Below the pieces are notes generated by a model, which saw only the letters and a program-made list of their open reading frames with translations, made no database searches and was not told the origin of the DNA. This document shows positions 1-7,572 of a stretch of DNA of 64,000 bases, piece after piece. The stretch is from Fontivivens sp964399735 (GTDB taxonomy: Bacteria > Zhuqueibacterota > Zhuqueibacteria > Residuimicrobiales > Krinioviventaceae). The position numbers and the translations under genes were made by a program. The stretch lies in the NCBI GenBank assembly GCA_964399735.1, contig CAYNSO010000001.1, forward strand, positions 1-64,000, given 5' to 3'. Every line of letters starts with the position of its first letter. The stretch's first letter is position 1.

Positions 1-47
1 TTTATATAATACTTGACTGATAATAAACTTGATCATCCGGTATAATA

Positions 48-207
48 TTAATTATTATTGTAATCAATTTCAACTTTTTTATACCCGGTGAGCGTAATAC
101 TGAAAATTCCATTACCCGATTGCAGGTAATCCTGCAATTCCTGTACTGATAGAAATATTTCAGTACTTTTCTTTGATCACCTGTTTTATTGCATCGTTAT
201 TATTCAT
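48..207 (-). pseudogene. Possible decayed methyltransferase-like gene remnant downstream of arsR
   Basis: On the minus strand an ATG at 207 opens only 15 codons (MNNNDAIKQVIKEKY) before TGA at 160-162. One frame away, reading continues to a TAA at 48-50 and ends in SITLTGYKKVEIDYNNN. The first part resembles the start, and the second the end, of small SAM methyltransferases of the ArsM/UbiE kind, as if the middle had been deleted. The position just after an ArsR repressor fits an arsM-like partner. The resemblance is weak and both pieces are very short, so this could equally be non-coding. Confidence 0.25.
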
Positions 208-309
208 GGTGACTCTGTTTATTATTCAATTTATTTGTCAATTGACTCTGGACTTATTAGTTTTATAAAATTGATTTTTTGATTTGGAAGTTATTTTGCA
301 GAAATATTT

Positions 310-621
310 TTAGCTGCATATCGAACTGAAAAATATGCAAAATTTATTGATAATGCTTGCAAATATTTTCTCATCGATACAATAACAACTCCTTGGGCCA
401 TCAATTGTCCCTTTAATCAAACCGACTCTTTTAAGCTCTTTCAGATGTTGCGAAACTGTGGATTGCGAGAGCGGCAGCAAATCGACCAATTCTCCGCAGA
501 TACAGCATTTTTTTTCAAATAATGTTTTTAAAATTTTTATACGTACCGGATGAGAAATGGCTTTGGCAAAATCGGCCAGTTCAACATATTCATCGTCAAA
601 AGCATGAAAGGAAGACTGCAT
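310..621 (-). CDS. ArsR-family winged-helix repressor
   Basis: A 103-residue ArsR/SmtB-type metalloregulator. I chose the ATG at 621 because AAGGAG lies about 6 bases upstream; the longer 112-residue reading from 648 has no such site. The core SHPVRIKILKTLFEKKCCIC begins the winged helix, and LSQSTVSQHLKELKRVGLI is the DNA-recognition helix. The paired cysteines (CCIC) and a second Cys pair (CYC) after the wing are plausible thiol ligands for arsenite or another soft metal. It is expected to be a dimeric repressor that leaves DNA on metal binding. A short inverted repeat lies just upstream and a possible methyltransferase remnant just downstream. The ligand is inferred, not shown. Confidence 0.85.
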   Translation of the reverse strand: MQSSFHAFDDEYVELADFAKAISHPVRIKILKTLFEKKCCICGELVDLLPLSQSTVSQHLKELKRVGLIKGTIDGPRSCYCIDEKIFASIINKFCIFFSSICS

Positions 622-640
622 GTCATTCTCCTTTATTGTA

Positions 641-658
641 TATCGCAAATGTACGATA
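641..658. promoter_or_regulatory. Candidate ArsR operator (inverted repeat)
   Basis: TATCG and CGATA are inverted 5-bp arms separated by 8 bases, centred about 28 bp upstream of the arsR start codon in the 73-bp gap between sixA and arsR. ArsR proteins commonly autoregulate through such imperfect palindromes. The arms are short, so this is a candidate only. Confidence 0.4.
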
Positions 659-694
659 AAGAAATAAAATATGCAATAATGGTTTTATTGAAAT

Positions 695-1183
695 TTATTT
701 CCCGGGAGAATCATAAAAGAGCAATTTGCCTCCGGCAGGTTCTATCAGTTTCCAGCAAGTCACCTGAAAAGCGATATTCAAAATACCGCAGGTAGGAAGA
801 CTGCTTATAAAGCCGGGAACAAGCAGCGCTGCTAACATTGATATATCAGGATTATGCCCGCAGAGAAATAATGTGTGACAACTTTTATGTTGTTTTGAAA
901 TTAACCGAAAAATGGACTCGGCGCTATCAAGATATATTTCGTTAGATATTTTAATAGCATCAACCGGGTATCCTGTTTCACCGGCAATAATTTGTACGGT
1001 TTGCATTGCCCGTGTGGCAGGACTGGATAAAATTAAATCCGGCTTTATACCCCGATCGTGAAGTTTTTTACCTGTAACCCGCGCTTGTTTTAACCCTCGA
1101 TGATTCAAGGGGCGTTCACTGTCCGGCAGTGAGGGATCGTCCCAGCTTGATTTCGCATGACGAATCAATAATAAATTTTTCAT
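695..1183 (-). CDS. sixA: SixA-like phosphohistidine phosphatase
   Basis: A 162-residue protein of the histidine phosphatase superfamily. The N-terminal RHAKSSW motif (His9 as phospho-accepting nucleophile), RPLNHRGLKQA, SPATRAMQT and GHNPDIS are the expected SixA-type signatures. SixA removes phosphate from phosphohistidine proteins; in E. coli the targets are phosphotransfer proteins. The length matches the family (about 160). No clear ribosome-binding site precedes the start, only an A-rich run. It reads toward arsR, 73 bp downstream, but arsR probably has its own promoter. Whether this enzyme acts on the flagellar or chemotaxis Hpt domains encoded nearby cannot be told from the sequence. 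Confidence 0.82.
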   Translation of the reverse strand: MKNLLLIRHAKSSWDDPSLPDSERPLNHRGLKQARVTGKKLHDRGIKPDLILSSPATRAMQTVQIIAGETGYPVDAIKISNEIYLDSAESIFRLISKQHKSCHTLFLCGHNPDISMLAALLVPGFISSLPTCGILNIAFQVTCWKLIEPAGGKLLFYDSPGK

Positions 1184-1446
1184 TTTTTTTCTGCTTGTAA
1201 TATTTTTGTAAATTTGTGTGCATGATGATTGACCATTGTAATAGAATTGCAGGCCGATCTATTCCAAATTCTTTGATAGTATATTCTTCAACTTTATTTC
1301 TTTTGCTCATGCTGCCAATAATGAATGAAATAAAGATTTTTTTGTCTTTGTTAATAAAGTGTGTTCGAGTATTACAACTTGTTTTACATTATATTTCAGG
1401 TTTGTATTCCCTGAATATTGAAAAAAGAGCAAAAAAGAAAAAATCA
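1184..1446. other. Intergenic stretch with nothing recognised
   Basis: An AT-rich stretch upstream of sixA. Short open frames occur on both strands, but none has a ribosome-binding site, recognisable protein motifs or plausible codon use. It presumably holds the sixA promoter, which I could not place with confidence. Confidence 0.4.
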
Positions 1447-1465
1447 ACACTAGGCCAACTAGTGT
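1447..1465. repeat. Perfect inverted repeat (7-bp arms)
   Basis: ACACTAG and CTAGTGT flank a 5-base loop. Read on the minus strand the hairpin is followed by T-rich sequence, so it could be a weak terminator for minus-strand transcription or a regulator-binding palindrome. No gene clearly needs either. Confidence 0.35.
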
Positions 1466-1493
1466 AATATTAATAATATAGTATGATTTTCAT

Positions 1494-1522
1494 TTGCAAA
1501 ATATAAAAAAATGAGTTATATT
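1494..1522 (+). promoter_or_regulatory. Candidate sigma-70 promoter of a short transcription unit
   Basis: TTGCAA (1494-1499), 17 bases, then TATATT (1517-1522). It lies in a non-coding stretch and is followed about 100 bases later by a terminator-like hairpin, so it could drive a short RNA. The surroundings are AT-rich, which raises the chance of a spurious match. Confidence 0.4.
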
Positions 1523-1528
1523 TATAAA

Positions 1529-1651
1529 AATTAAAATTGAGAAAAAAGCATAGCAGACCGGGATGGTGCAATCAGGGATATTATTTACCAGAAAAAACTC
1601 GTTGTTGTTATGTTATATGCCGTACCGCTATTTAAAGTGCGGTTTTTTTTT
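1529..1651 (+). ncRNA. Candidate small RNA, about 120 nt
   Basis: The segment between the promoter-like element ending at 1522 and a hairpin with a T tract. The 1545-1605 part is less AT-rich than its surroundings and can fold locally (ACC and GGT arms around 1557-1567). No ORF of note lies inside. It matches no riboswitch or RNA family I recognise. It lies just before the flagellar regulator operon, which has its own promoter downstream of the terminator, so it appears to be a separate unit. Confidence 0.3.
1624..1651 (+). terminator. Rho-independent terminator
   Basis: ACCGC and GCGGT arms enclose a 10-base loop and run directly into nine T residues. It separates upstream transcription from the promoter at 1667. 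Confidence 0.6.
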
Positions 1652-1666
1652 ATATAATTTTGATTA

Positions 1667-1695
1667 TTGACTATATCAATATAATGTTGTATACT
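1667..1695 (+). promoter_or_regulatory. Sigma-70 promoter of the flagellar regulator operon
   Basis: TTGACT (1667-1672), 17 bases, then TATACT (1690-1695): a near-consensus housekeeping promoter with optimal spacing, directly after a terminator and about 50 bases before the first gene. It implies constitutive or sigma-70-level expression of the kinase-like protein and sigma-54 activator that sit above the flagellar cascade. Confidence 0.65.
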
Positions 1696-1744
1696 TTTTC
1701 ATGAAAGAATGTTTGCTAAATAAATATTTTTTGGTTAACAATAA

Positions 1745-2059
1745 ATGAAAAAAGATCGAAATACCGGCTTTGAAAATTTTTCTGACTGGTTGAAAAATAA
1801 TAATCAGCCTCTAATCTCATCAAAGGGATTATCCAAAGTAATCAAGCAGAGCCAGCTGAAAATTGAGACTGAAAATCCATTACCAGAGACGCATAACGAC
1901 AGCCACGATCAAAATTTAAACACTAGTAAACCACAAATTGATCTGGAAGAAAAGGATGGTATTGTAATCGGTTTAAAAATCACCTGTATTTGTGGTGAGT
2001 TGATACATGTCAAGTTTAACTATGATCCTGACAGTGGAGAAACTGTTATTCAGGATTGA
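1745..2059 (+). CDS. Small hypothetical protein, first gene of the kinase/regulator operon
   Basis: I do not recognise this 104-residue protein. The N-terminal half is polar (GFENFSDWLKNNNQP), the middle is low complexity, and the last 35 residues look ordered: GIVIGLKITCICGELIHVKF followed by an acidic tail. The CxC pair could bind metal or be redox active, but only two cysteines are present. It is the first gene after the sigma-70 promoter and lies 34 bp upstream of the histidine-kinase-like gene, so it may be co-expressed with, and serve, the two-component pair. No clear ribosome-binding site is seen, which lowers confidence in the start. Confidence 0.6.
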   Translation: MKKDRNTGFENFSDWLKNNNQPLISSKGLSKVIKQSQLKIETENPLPETHNDSHDQNLNTSKPQIDLEEKDGIVIGLKITCICGELIHVKFNYDPDSGETVIQD

Positions 2060-2093
2060 TCTCGATTGAATGGTTTTTTATTAAAAAATAGAT

Positions 2094-2825
2094 ATGTCGA
2101 AAATTGAATTTATAGAAGAATCAATACTTTCCGAAAAAGTCAACCAACTCAATCCGGCTTTTTTTAATTTTCTATCACAGATGGCAGATTCAATCGCCGA
2201 TGAAATCCGCAATCCGCTGGCTGGAATTGCCGGTACTATATCCATGCTTAAGGAAGAATTAAAAGATCATATTGATTCTGGAAAATTGCAAACCATTGAT
2301 AGTTGTATTCAGAGGATAGATAGTTTTGTTGAGGATTTATACTTGTTAACGCGGCCGATCAATCCTTCTTTTATTAAAATCCATTTCCATTCCTTTGTTG
2401 ACCAGGTAGTAAAGCAGTTTTTTTTAAGCAAGAACACCCCTTACCATTTTGAGAATGACAAGCAGGAGATTTTTGTGTGGGCAGATTTGATTTTGCTGCA
2501 AAATGCTTTGGTTAATATTTTACAGAATGCAGTTGATGCTACCCAACAAGGTGGGGAAATTTTTATTGATTATGAATATACCAGGTTTGATAACAAACAG
2601 GCTATTGCATTGGTCATCGAAGACACCGGTGTGGGGATTGATAAAAAAGTTATGGAAAAATTATTTACACCATTTTTTACCACAAAGCATACCGGACGTG
2701 GATTAGGATTAGTGATAGCCAGAAATTACATTATGCTGCACCGTGGTCAAATAGAAATTAAAAGCCAGATTGACGCCGGGACAAAAGTGACTATTATATT
2801 ACCAAAATTACCAGGGAGAGAATAA
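2094..2825 (+). CDS. Soluble histidine-kinase-like protein (FlgS/AtoS-like) with Asp in place of the phospho-accepting His
   Basis: 243 residues, no membrane segment. The dimerisation/H-box region at 30-45 reads SIADEIRNPLAGI, where kinases normally have HEIRNPL. Residue 36 is Asp (GAT at 2199-2201); a His codon (CAT) would differ by one base. The ATPase core looks intact: N box LVNILQNAVDA, G1 EDTGVGI, F box LFTPFFTTK and G2 GRGLGLVIA. The stop abuts the ATG of an NtrC-type regulator, so the pair is translationally coupled, like FlgS/FlgR of epsilonproteobacteria. Without the His it should not autophosphorylate in the usual way. It may be a pseudokinase, a partner for another kinase, or carry a sequencing error or recent mutation. 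Confidence 0.85.
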   Translation: MSKIEFIEESILSEKVNQLNPAFFNFLSQMADSIADEIRNPLAGIAGTISMLKEELKDHIDSGKLQTIDSCIQRIDSFVEDLYLLTRPINPSFIKIHFHSFVDQVVKQFFLSKNTPYHFENDKQEIFVWADLILLQNALVNILQNAVDATQQGGEIFIDYEYTRFDNKQAIALVIEDTGVGIDKKVMEKLFTPFFTTKHTGRGLGLVIARNYIMLHRGQIEIKSQIDAGTKVTIILPKLPGRE

Positions 2826-4196
2826 ATGCCAGAGAATCCCAGTGTACTTGTGGTTGAAGATGATCCGACAGTACGCCAATTTCTTGAAGTTGTAATTAAA
2901 GATATTGATTGTGTAACAACAAGTGTGGGGGATGGCAAGGCTGCAATTAATGCAATTGATAACAATAATTATGATATTGTGTTTACCGATTTGCGAATTC
3001 CTGAATTAAGTGGAATTAAAGTACTCGAGTATATAAAAAAAGTAAAACCGGAAATTGATGTTGTCATTGGCACCGCTTATGGTTCCATAGAAAACGCTGT
3101 TGAAGCAATGCGGAAAGGCGCATTTGATTATTTAACCAAACCTTATTCCAAAAAAGATATTCAGCAACTCATTCGGCGGGTGTTAAAACATCGTAATGTC
3201 AACACTGTTATTCCGCAGATAGACCCTGCCGACCGGTTGGAGATCAGCTCCATTCTAATTGGTAAATCCACCCAAATTGAAGATATTATCAACCTGGTAA
3301 ATCGTATTGCCCCGACAAATGCCAGTATATTGATTGAGGGAGAGACCGGTGTAGGAAAAGAAGTGGTGGCAGACGCCATTCATCTATGCAGTACATGTCG
3401 TGAGAACCCATATATTAAAGTGAATTGCGCAGCATTACCGGAAACCCTGATTGAGAGCGAATTGTTTGGGTATGAAAAAGGCGCATTTACCGGCGCGCAC
3501 ATGCGTCGTAAAGGCCGCTTTGAACAAGCTGATGGCGGTACAATTTTACTGGATGAAATAGGAGAATTGCCGCTTTCTATGCAAGCCAAGCTGTTGAGGG
3601 TTTTGCAAACCAAACAATTTGAACGCCTTGGTGATACCAAAAGTATCAAAGTTAATACCCGTGTAATCGCTACAACAAATCGCGATTTACGTGAAGAAGT
3701 AAAAGAAGGCCGGTTCCGAAAAGATTTGTATTTTCGGTTAAATGTTATCAAAATTAATGTTCCTGCATTGCGACAGCGTAAAGGAGATATTCCATTACTC
3801 ACTGATTATTTTATAAAAAAGGTCAATGCTGAACATGGTTTGAACAAGACGATATCCGATGAAGCCATGAAAAAATTATGTGAGTACGATTGGCCAGGGA
3901 ACATACGCGAATTACAAAACACCATTGAAAAAGTAGCTGTTATCGCCCTGAATAAAGAAATAAAGGCGGCTGATTTAGAATTTATTGATGATTATGGAGA
4001 TTTATTTGAATATTTATTTAACTCTGACGATGATTTGACGATATATGAAGCAGAGAAGCGTCTCATTATGAAAACGCTCAAAAAGGTCAGCAACAACAAA
4101 ACCAAAGCTGCCCAGGCGTTGGGAATTACTGTAAAAACCCTGCGCAACAAACTAAAGAGCTATGGCGGTGATTTTTGGGAAGAAAATTCCCAATAA
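2826..4196 (+). CDS. NtrC-family sigma-54 activator, flagellar regulator (FlgR/FleR-like)
   Basis: 456 residues with three domains. The receiver spans 5-120, with acidic pair Asp12/Asp13, phosphorylation site Asp55 (FTDLRIPE) and a conserved Lys in TKPYS. An AAA+ ATPase spans about 145-380, with Walker A GETGVGKE, sigma-54 contact loop GAFTGA and Walker B-like GGTILLDEIGELP. A Fis-type helix-turn-helix lies at the end (KTKAAQALGITVKTLRNKL). GGGAGAG precedes the ATG, which follows the kinase stop directly. A consensus sigma-54 promoter lies 110 bp beyond its stop, in front of flgB. It very probably turns on the sigma-54 flagellar genes here. All receiver residues are intact although the adjacent kinase lacks its phospho-accepting His. 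Confidence 0.92.
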   Translation: MPENPSVLVVEDDPTVRQFLEVVIKDIDCVTTSVGDGKAAINAIDNNNYDIVFTDLRIPELSGIKVLEYIKKVKPEIDVVIGTAYGSIENAVEAMRKGAFDYLTKPYSKKDIQQLIRRVLKHRNVNTVIPQIDPADRLEISSILIGKSTQIEDIINLVNRIAPTNASILIEGETGVGKEVVADAIHLCSTCRENPYIKVNCAALPETLIESELFGYEKGAFTGAHMRRKGRFEQADGGTILLDEIGELPLSMQAKLLRVLQTKQFERLGDTKSIKVNTRVIATTNRDLREEVKEGRFRKDLYFRLNVIKINVPALRQRKGDIPLLTDYFIKKVNAEHGLNKTISDEAMKKLCEYDWPGNIRELQNTIEKVAVIALNKEIKAADLEFIDDYGDLFEYLFNSDDDLTIYEAEKRLIMKTLKKVSNNKTKAAQALGITVKTLRNKLKSYGGDFWEENSQ

Positions 4197-4306
4197 CTGT
4201 AACTTTTACCCGTAACCTCTTGTGGCCGTGCTATATCCTGCCCTGTAAAGTCTTTTAATTCCAGCAAAATCAATCAATTTATATTCCAGACCCGTTTCCA
4301 TTAATT

Positions 4307-4323
4307 TGGCACGGGCCTTGCTT
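4307..4323 (+). promoter_or_regulatory. Sigma-54 promoter of the flgB operon
   Basis: TGGCAC, 5 bases, TTGCTT: a full match to the -24/-12 consensus with correct GG-to-GC spacing. It lies between the sigma-54 activator gene and flgB, about 40 bp before the flgB start, so it should open the large basal body and hook operon. Confidence 0.85.
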
Positions 4324-4361
4324 TATTTTTGTCGAATAGAATTTTTTTAAAGGAAACGACT

Positions 4362-4766
4362 ATGTTTAAAGCAGTTTTTGAAAAAATGAATATCCCGATT
4401 TTTTCCCGATTACTTGACGGTTCTTCCGCCAGGCAACGTGCAATTGCTGATAACATTGCCAATGTCAATACACCGGGATATAAAACCAAAGATGTGAATT
4501 TTGCAGATCTGTTAAATTCATCCAGTTCCGGGAATTCTGTTGAGGTGTTGCGTAGTGATTCCCGACATATTTCTTTAACAGAGAATGGAAAAGAACGATT
4601 GATCAAAGAAGATGAAAATAGTTTATCTGAACCCCTTAGCGGCAAGAATAATGTCGACATTGATCATGAAATGGTCAAATCTGCTGAGAATCAGTTATTC
4701 TATTCTGCGGCTGCTAAAATTACTACTGCCAAATTTAAAGCATTACACACATGTATAACCAAGTAA
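4362..4766 (+). CDS. flgB: Flagellar proximal rod protein FlgB
   Basis: 134 residues from the ATG at 4362, which is preceded by AAAGGAAA. An upstream TTG in frame at 4329 would put the start inside the promoter region, so I rejected it. The rod-family signature IADNIANVNTPGYKTKDVNF is at about 30-50, and the C-terminal helix (HEMVKSAENQLFYSAAAKI) is the usual partner coil. FlgB is a proximal rod subunit next to the MS-ring, secreted through the flagellar export gate. It is the first gene behind the sigma-54 promoter, followed by flgC after 19 bp. Confidence 0.95.
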   Translation: MFKAVFEKMNIPIFSRLLDGSSARQRAIADNIANVNTPGYKTKDVNFADLLNSSSSGNSVEVLRSDSRHISLTENGKERLIKEDENSLSEPLSGKNNVDIDHEMVKSAENQLFYSAAAKITTAKFKALHTCITK

Positions 4767-4785
4767 TGAACGGGAGAGTGTGATT

Positions 4786-5283
4786 ATGGCTATTGGAAAA
4801 ATATTTGGAGTTTTCAACATTAGTGGCAGCGGGCTTTCTGCTCAACGTAAAAATCTTGAAGTACGTGCCGAGAATATTGCCAATGCGGAAAGCTTTGATC
4901 GTAAAACCGGCGAACCCTATAAACCGAAGGAAATAGAGTTTTACGCTGTAAATGAGAAAAACCAGCTCAATGCCGGCGGGAATGCTCGCACGACACTGCT
5001 GCGTAATTTCACTCAGCACATGAAGAACATTTCAGGACGTTTTAGTGATAATTCGCAACAGGCAGGTGTTGCCGCTGATGAACAAGTACTCAAAAATAGT
5101 GACACAAAGTTAATTTATGCTCCGGATCATCCTCATGCCAATGAAGAAGGATATGTAGAAGTTGCAGATGTTAATATGATTGATGAAATGGTCAAATTAA
5201 TGACCGCCGCCAGAGCTTATGAGGCAAATGCCACAGTTTTAAATTCAGCAAAAGATATGTTTAAAAAGGCCCTTGAAATATAG
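4786..5283 (+). CDS. flgC: Flagellar proximal rod protein FlgC
   Basis: 165 residues. I chose the ATG at 4786, which has GGGAGA eight bases upstream; a GTG two codons earlier overlaps that site. The N-terminal helix has SGLSAQRKNLEVRAENIANAE, the variant of the rod signature typical of FlgC, and the C-terminal coil ends in MTAARAYEANATVLNSAKDM. It forms the proximal rod with FlgB and FlgF. It sits between flgB and a small unknown gene that precedes fliE. Confidence 0.95.
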   Translation: MAIGKIFGVFNISGSGLSAQRKNLEVRAENIANAESFDRKTGEPYKPKEIEFYAVNEKNQLNAGGNARTTLLRNFTQHMKNISGRFSDNSQQAGVAADEQVLKNSDTKLIYAPDHPHANEEGYVEVADVNMIDEMVKLMTAARAYEANATVLNSAKDMFKKALEI

Positions 5284-5306
5284 TGATAAAATGAGGTATA
5301 TCTGAT

Positions 5307-5660
5307 ATGAAGATAGAGTCGAGTGTATATTCACGTAATATGATTAATAATATGCCGCAGCAGCGTCAGAATCAAAAAACTGATGGCGTTGCTTTGCCGC
5401 AACAGAATACCGGGACTGATGCAACTCTAAATATCAACCATAAAAATAATATATCCGGTTCAAATCAGGTTAATGCAGTTGCATTCAGTTTAAACAATTT
5501 ACCACAAAAGTTGGAAGATGTATTAATACCGGAAGAAAAAGCAATGCTGCAGGAATTATTTTCCGGAAACGGGAATCGTTGGGGAGTTGATGCTTATAAA
5601 ATGTCAACCCTGGTCAGCAGTACAAATATTGTTGGAAAAAAACTGGACTTGACAACCTAA
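5307..5660 (+). CDS. Unknown small protein between flgC and fliE
   Basis: I do not recognise this 117-residue protein. The first 60 residues are Asn/Gln-rich and probably disordered. The C-terminal half looks ordered: FSLNNLPQKLEDVLIPEEKA, then a short stretch around WGVDAYK. It has no signal peptide, membrane segment or cysteines. It lies in a tight operon (23 bp after flgC, 10 bp before fliE), so a flagellar role is likely: perhaps a rod-assembly factor or secreted minor component. Its end (MSTLVSSTNIVGKKLDLTT) does not resemble the FlgM anti-sigma helix. Confidence 0.7.
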   Translation: MKIESSVYSRNMINNMPQQRQNQKTDGVALPQQNTGTDATLNINHKNNISGSNQVNAVAFSLNNLPQKLEDVLIPEEKAMLQELFSGNGNRWGVDAYKMSTLVSSTNIVGKKLDLTT

Positions 5661-5670
5661 AGAGAATACT

Positions 5671-5970
5671 ATGAGTTCAATATCTTCTATAACAGGTCAA
5701 AATTACATACCGGAAGTTAATATTAACCCCGGTAGTTCTGAAAAAAAGGATACCAGCTTTGGCGACCGTGTCAAGGAATTACTTGGTGATGTTAATAATT
5801 TACAGTTGGATAGTGGAGAAATTGCCGAAAAGTTTGCCAACGGTCAAGTTGAAGATATCCATGATGTAATGATTGCCGCAGAAAAAGCCAGCGTTGGTCT
5901 TGAGTTGGTTTTAGAGGTACGCAACCGATTGATCGAAGCATACCGGGAAGTATCCCGAATGCAAATGTAA
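5671..5970 (+). CDS. fliE: Flagellar MS-ring/rod junction protein FliE
   Basis: 99 residues, the usual FliE size. The signature is the C-terminal half: FANGQVEDIHDVMIAAEKAS, then a coil ending in RNRLIEAYREVSRMQM. FliE joins the MS-ring (FliF) to the proximal rod and is the first substrate of the flagellar export apparatus. The order flgB-flgC-fliE-fliF is the classic one apart from the small gene inserted between flgC and fliE. Confidence 0.94.
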   Translation: MSSISSITGQNYIPEVNINPGSSEKKDTSFGDRVKELLGDVNNLQLDSGEIAEKFANGQVEDIHDVMIAAEKASVGLELVLEVRNRLIEAYREVSRMQM

Positions 5971-6006
5971 AATAAACTTTAAGAAAGAAAAGAAACTGGA
6001 TATTAT

Positions 6007-7572
6007 ATGGGTGAGATGATAAGACTATTACGGGAGCGGTTTTTTCAGCCATTTCAAAATTTAATGCTGGCGCAACGAATTACCATGTTGCTGGTTTTTA
6101 TAATTGCAATTTTAGGTACTGTTGCAATAATCAAGTGGGCTGTTCAGCCAGATTATGTAATTTTAATTTCAGATATTGACCCGTCAGAATCTCAGGCTGT
6201 TATTGATGAACTGGAATCGGAAAATGTGCAATATAAAATTACACAAAACGGCCGGGCAATAATGGTTCCACGCAAACATTTATATCAAAGCCGCATTAAT
6301 CTCGCATCAAAAAATTTACCGGCTACTTCCGGATTGGGGTATGAAATTTTTGACAAAACGGATATTGGCGTATCTGAATTTGTTCAACAATTAAATTATC
6401 GTCGTGCTTTGGAAGGAGAACTCAGTCGTACCATTCAGAGTATGGCTGAAATTGATAAAGCCCGCGTCCATATTGTTTTTCCCCAGGAACGAGTATTCAA
6501 GGAAGACCAGGAAAGCGCCTCGGCTTCAATATTCCTTTCATTAAAAGGCCGGGCCAGGCTCCGTGATGAGCAAATTAGTGGTATTGCCCAGTTGGTATCG
6601 GGAAGTATTGAAGGGCTGGATGTTAACCAGGTTACTATTGTTGATAATCATGGTACTGTATTGACTCGCAACCGTAAATCTGATTCTGTGGCTGCAATAA
6701 ATGAAAGGCAACTGGAAGTTCAGCTTCAACTGGAAAGATATCTGGAAGAAAAAGCCCAAATTATGCTAGATCGTTTTTTAGGTTCTGGTAATTCAATTGT
6801 AAAAACAACAGCTGACCTTGATTTCCGGCGCATTGAAAAAACCAATGAAATTTTTGACCCTGATAATGCCGCCGTGCTGAGTGAGGAAACGTCGACACAG
6901 ACAGGAATGGATTCTTCCAATTATGGTGAGGCGAGTTCGGAACATACGATAACTAATTATCAAATTACCAAAAGCATGGAGCATATTATTGAAGATACTG
7001 GCAGTATAAAACGATTGACAGTAGCTATATTGGTCAATGACCGCCAGATTAAAACTACCGATACTAGTGGCAATACCGTAATTGAATATAACCCGCGCAC
7101 TGCCGATGAATTATTACGCATTGAAACTTTGGCTAAAAATGCAATTGGTTTTAATACGGAACGAGGGGATGAGCTTGTGGTTCAAAACCTTGCTTTTGAA
7201 GGTGAATCATGGGTAACGATGGATACTTTGCCACAGGATGATACCTTTTGGGAACGGTGGAGTTCACTTATTCAAAAAGTTGTAATTGGCTTGTTAATAG
7301 TAATCGGGTATTTTATGATACGATCAAAATTTAATAAAGCGAAAAAGAGTCTGCTGAGTGAATCAATGCCGCAGATTGATAGCACAGTTCCGAGCGGCCA
7401 TATTACTAACGGTAAAACCGTCATAGAGCAAGAGCCTGAAGTAGATTTTCTGGAGGAAATTGAAAAAGCAACAGCCGGACCTATGCAGCGTAATGAAGAT
7501 ATTTCCAGTTATATTCAAAATAATCCAAGTATGACAGCTCAATTAATACGTGCATGGTTGACGGAGGGATAA
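6007..7572 (+). CDS. fliF: Flagellar MS-ring protein FliF
   Basis: 521 residues. TM1 is at about 26-46 (MLLVFIIAILGTVAIIKWAV). The periplasmic ring-building motifs follow, including the YscJ-like domain (ISDIDPSESQAVIDELESEN) and KARVHIVFPQERVF. TM2 is at about 420-440 (KVVIGLLIVIGYFMI). The cytoplasmic C-terminus ends with the FliG-binding segment around IQNNPSMTAQLIRAWLTEG. It forms the membrane base ring. The stop codon overlaps the fliG start (TAATG), so the two are translationally coupled. Confidence 0.95.
   Translation: MGEMIRLLRERFFQPFQNLMLAQRITMLLVFIIAILGTVAIIKWAVQPDYVILISDIDPSESQAVIDELESENVQYKITQNGRAIMVPRKHLYQSRINLASKNLPATSGLGYEIFDKTDIGVSEFVQQLNYRRALEGELSRTIQSMAEIDKARVHIVFPQERVFKEDQESASASIFLSLKGRARLRDEQISGIAQLVSGSIEGLDVNQVTIVDNHGTVLTRNRKSDSVAAINERQLEVQLQLERYLEEKAQIMLDRFLGSGNSIVKTTADLDFRRIEKTNEIFDPDNAAVLSEETSTQTGMDSSNYGEASSEHTITNYQITKSMEHIIEDTGSIKRLTVAILVNDRQIKTTDTSGNTVIEYNPRTADELLRIETLAKNAIGFNTERGDELVVQNLAFEGESWVTMDTLPQDDTFWERWSSLIQKVVIGLLIVIGYFMIRSKFNKAKKSLLSESMPQIDSTVPSGHITNGKTVIEQEPEVDFLEEIEKATAGPMQRNEDISSYIQNNPSMTAQLIRAWLTEG

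Noticed and set aside
1216..1467. 83-codon open frame in the gap between sixA and the regulator operon
   Set aside because: No ribosome-binding site, AT-rich composition and no recognisable motif; it overlaps the sixA upstream region.
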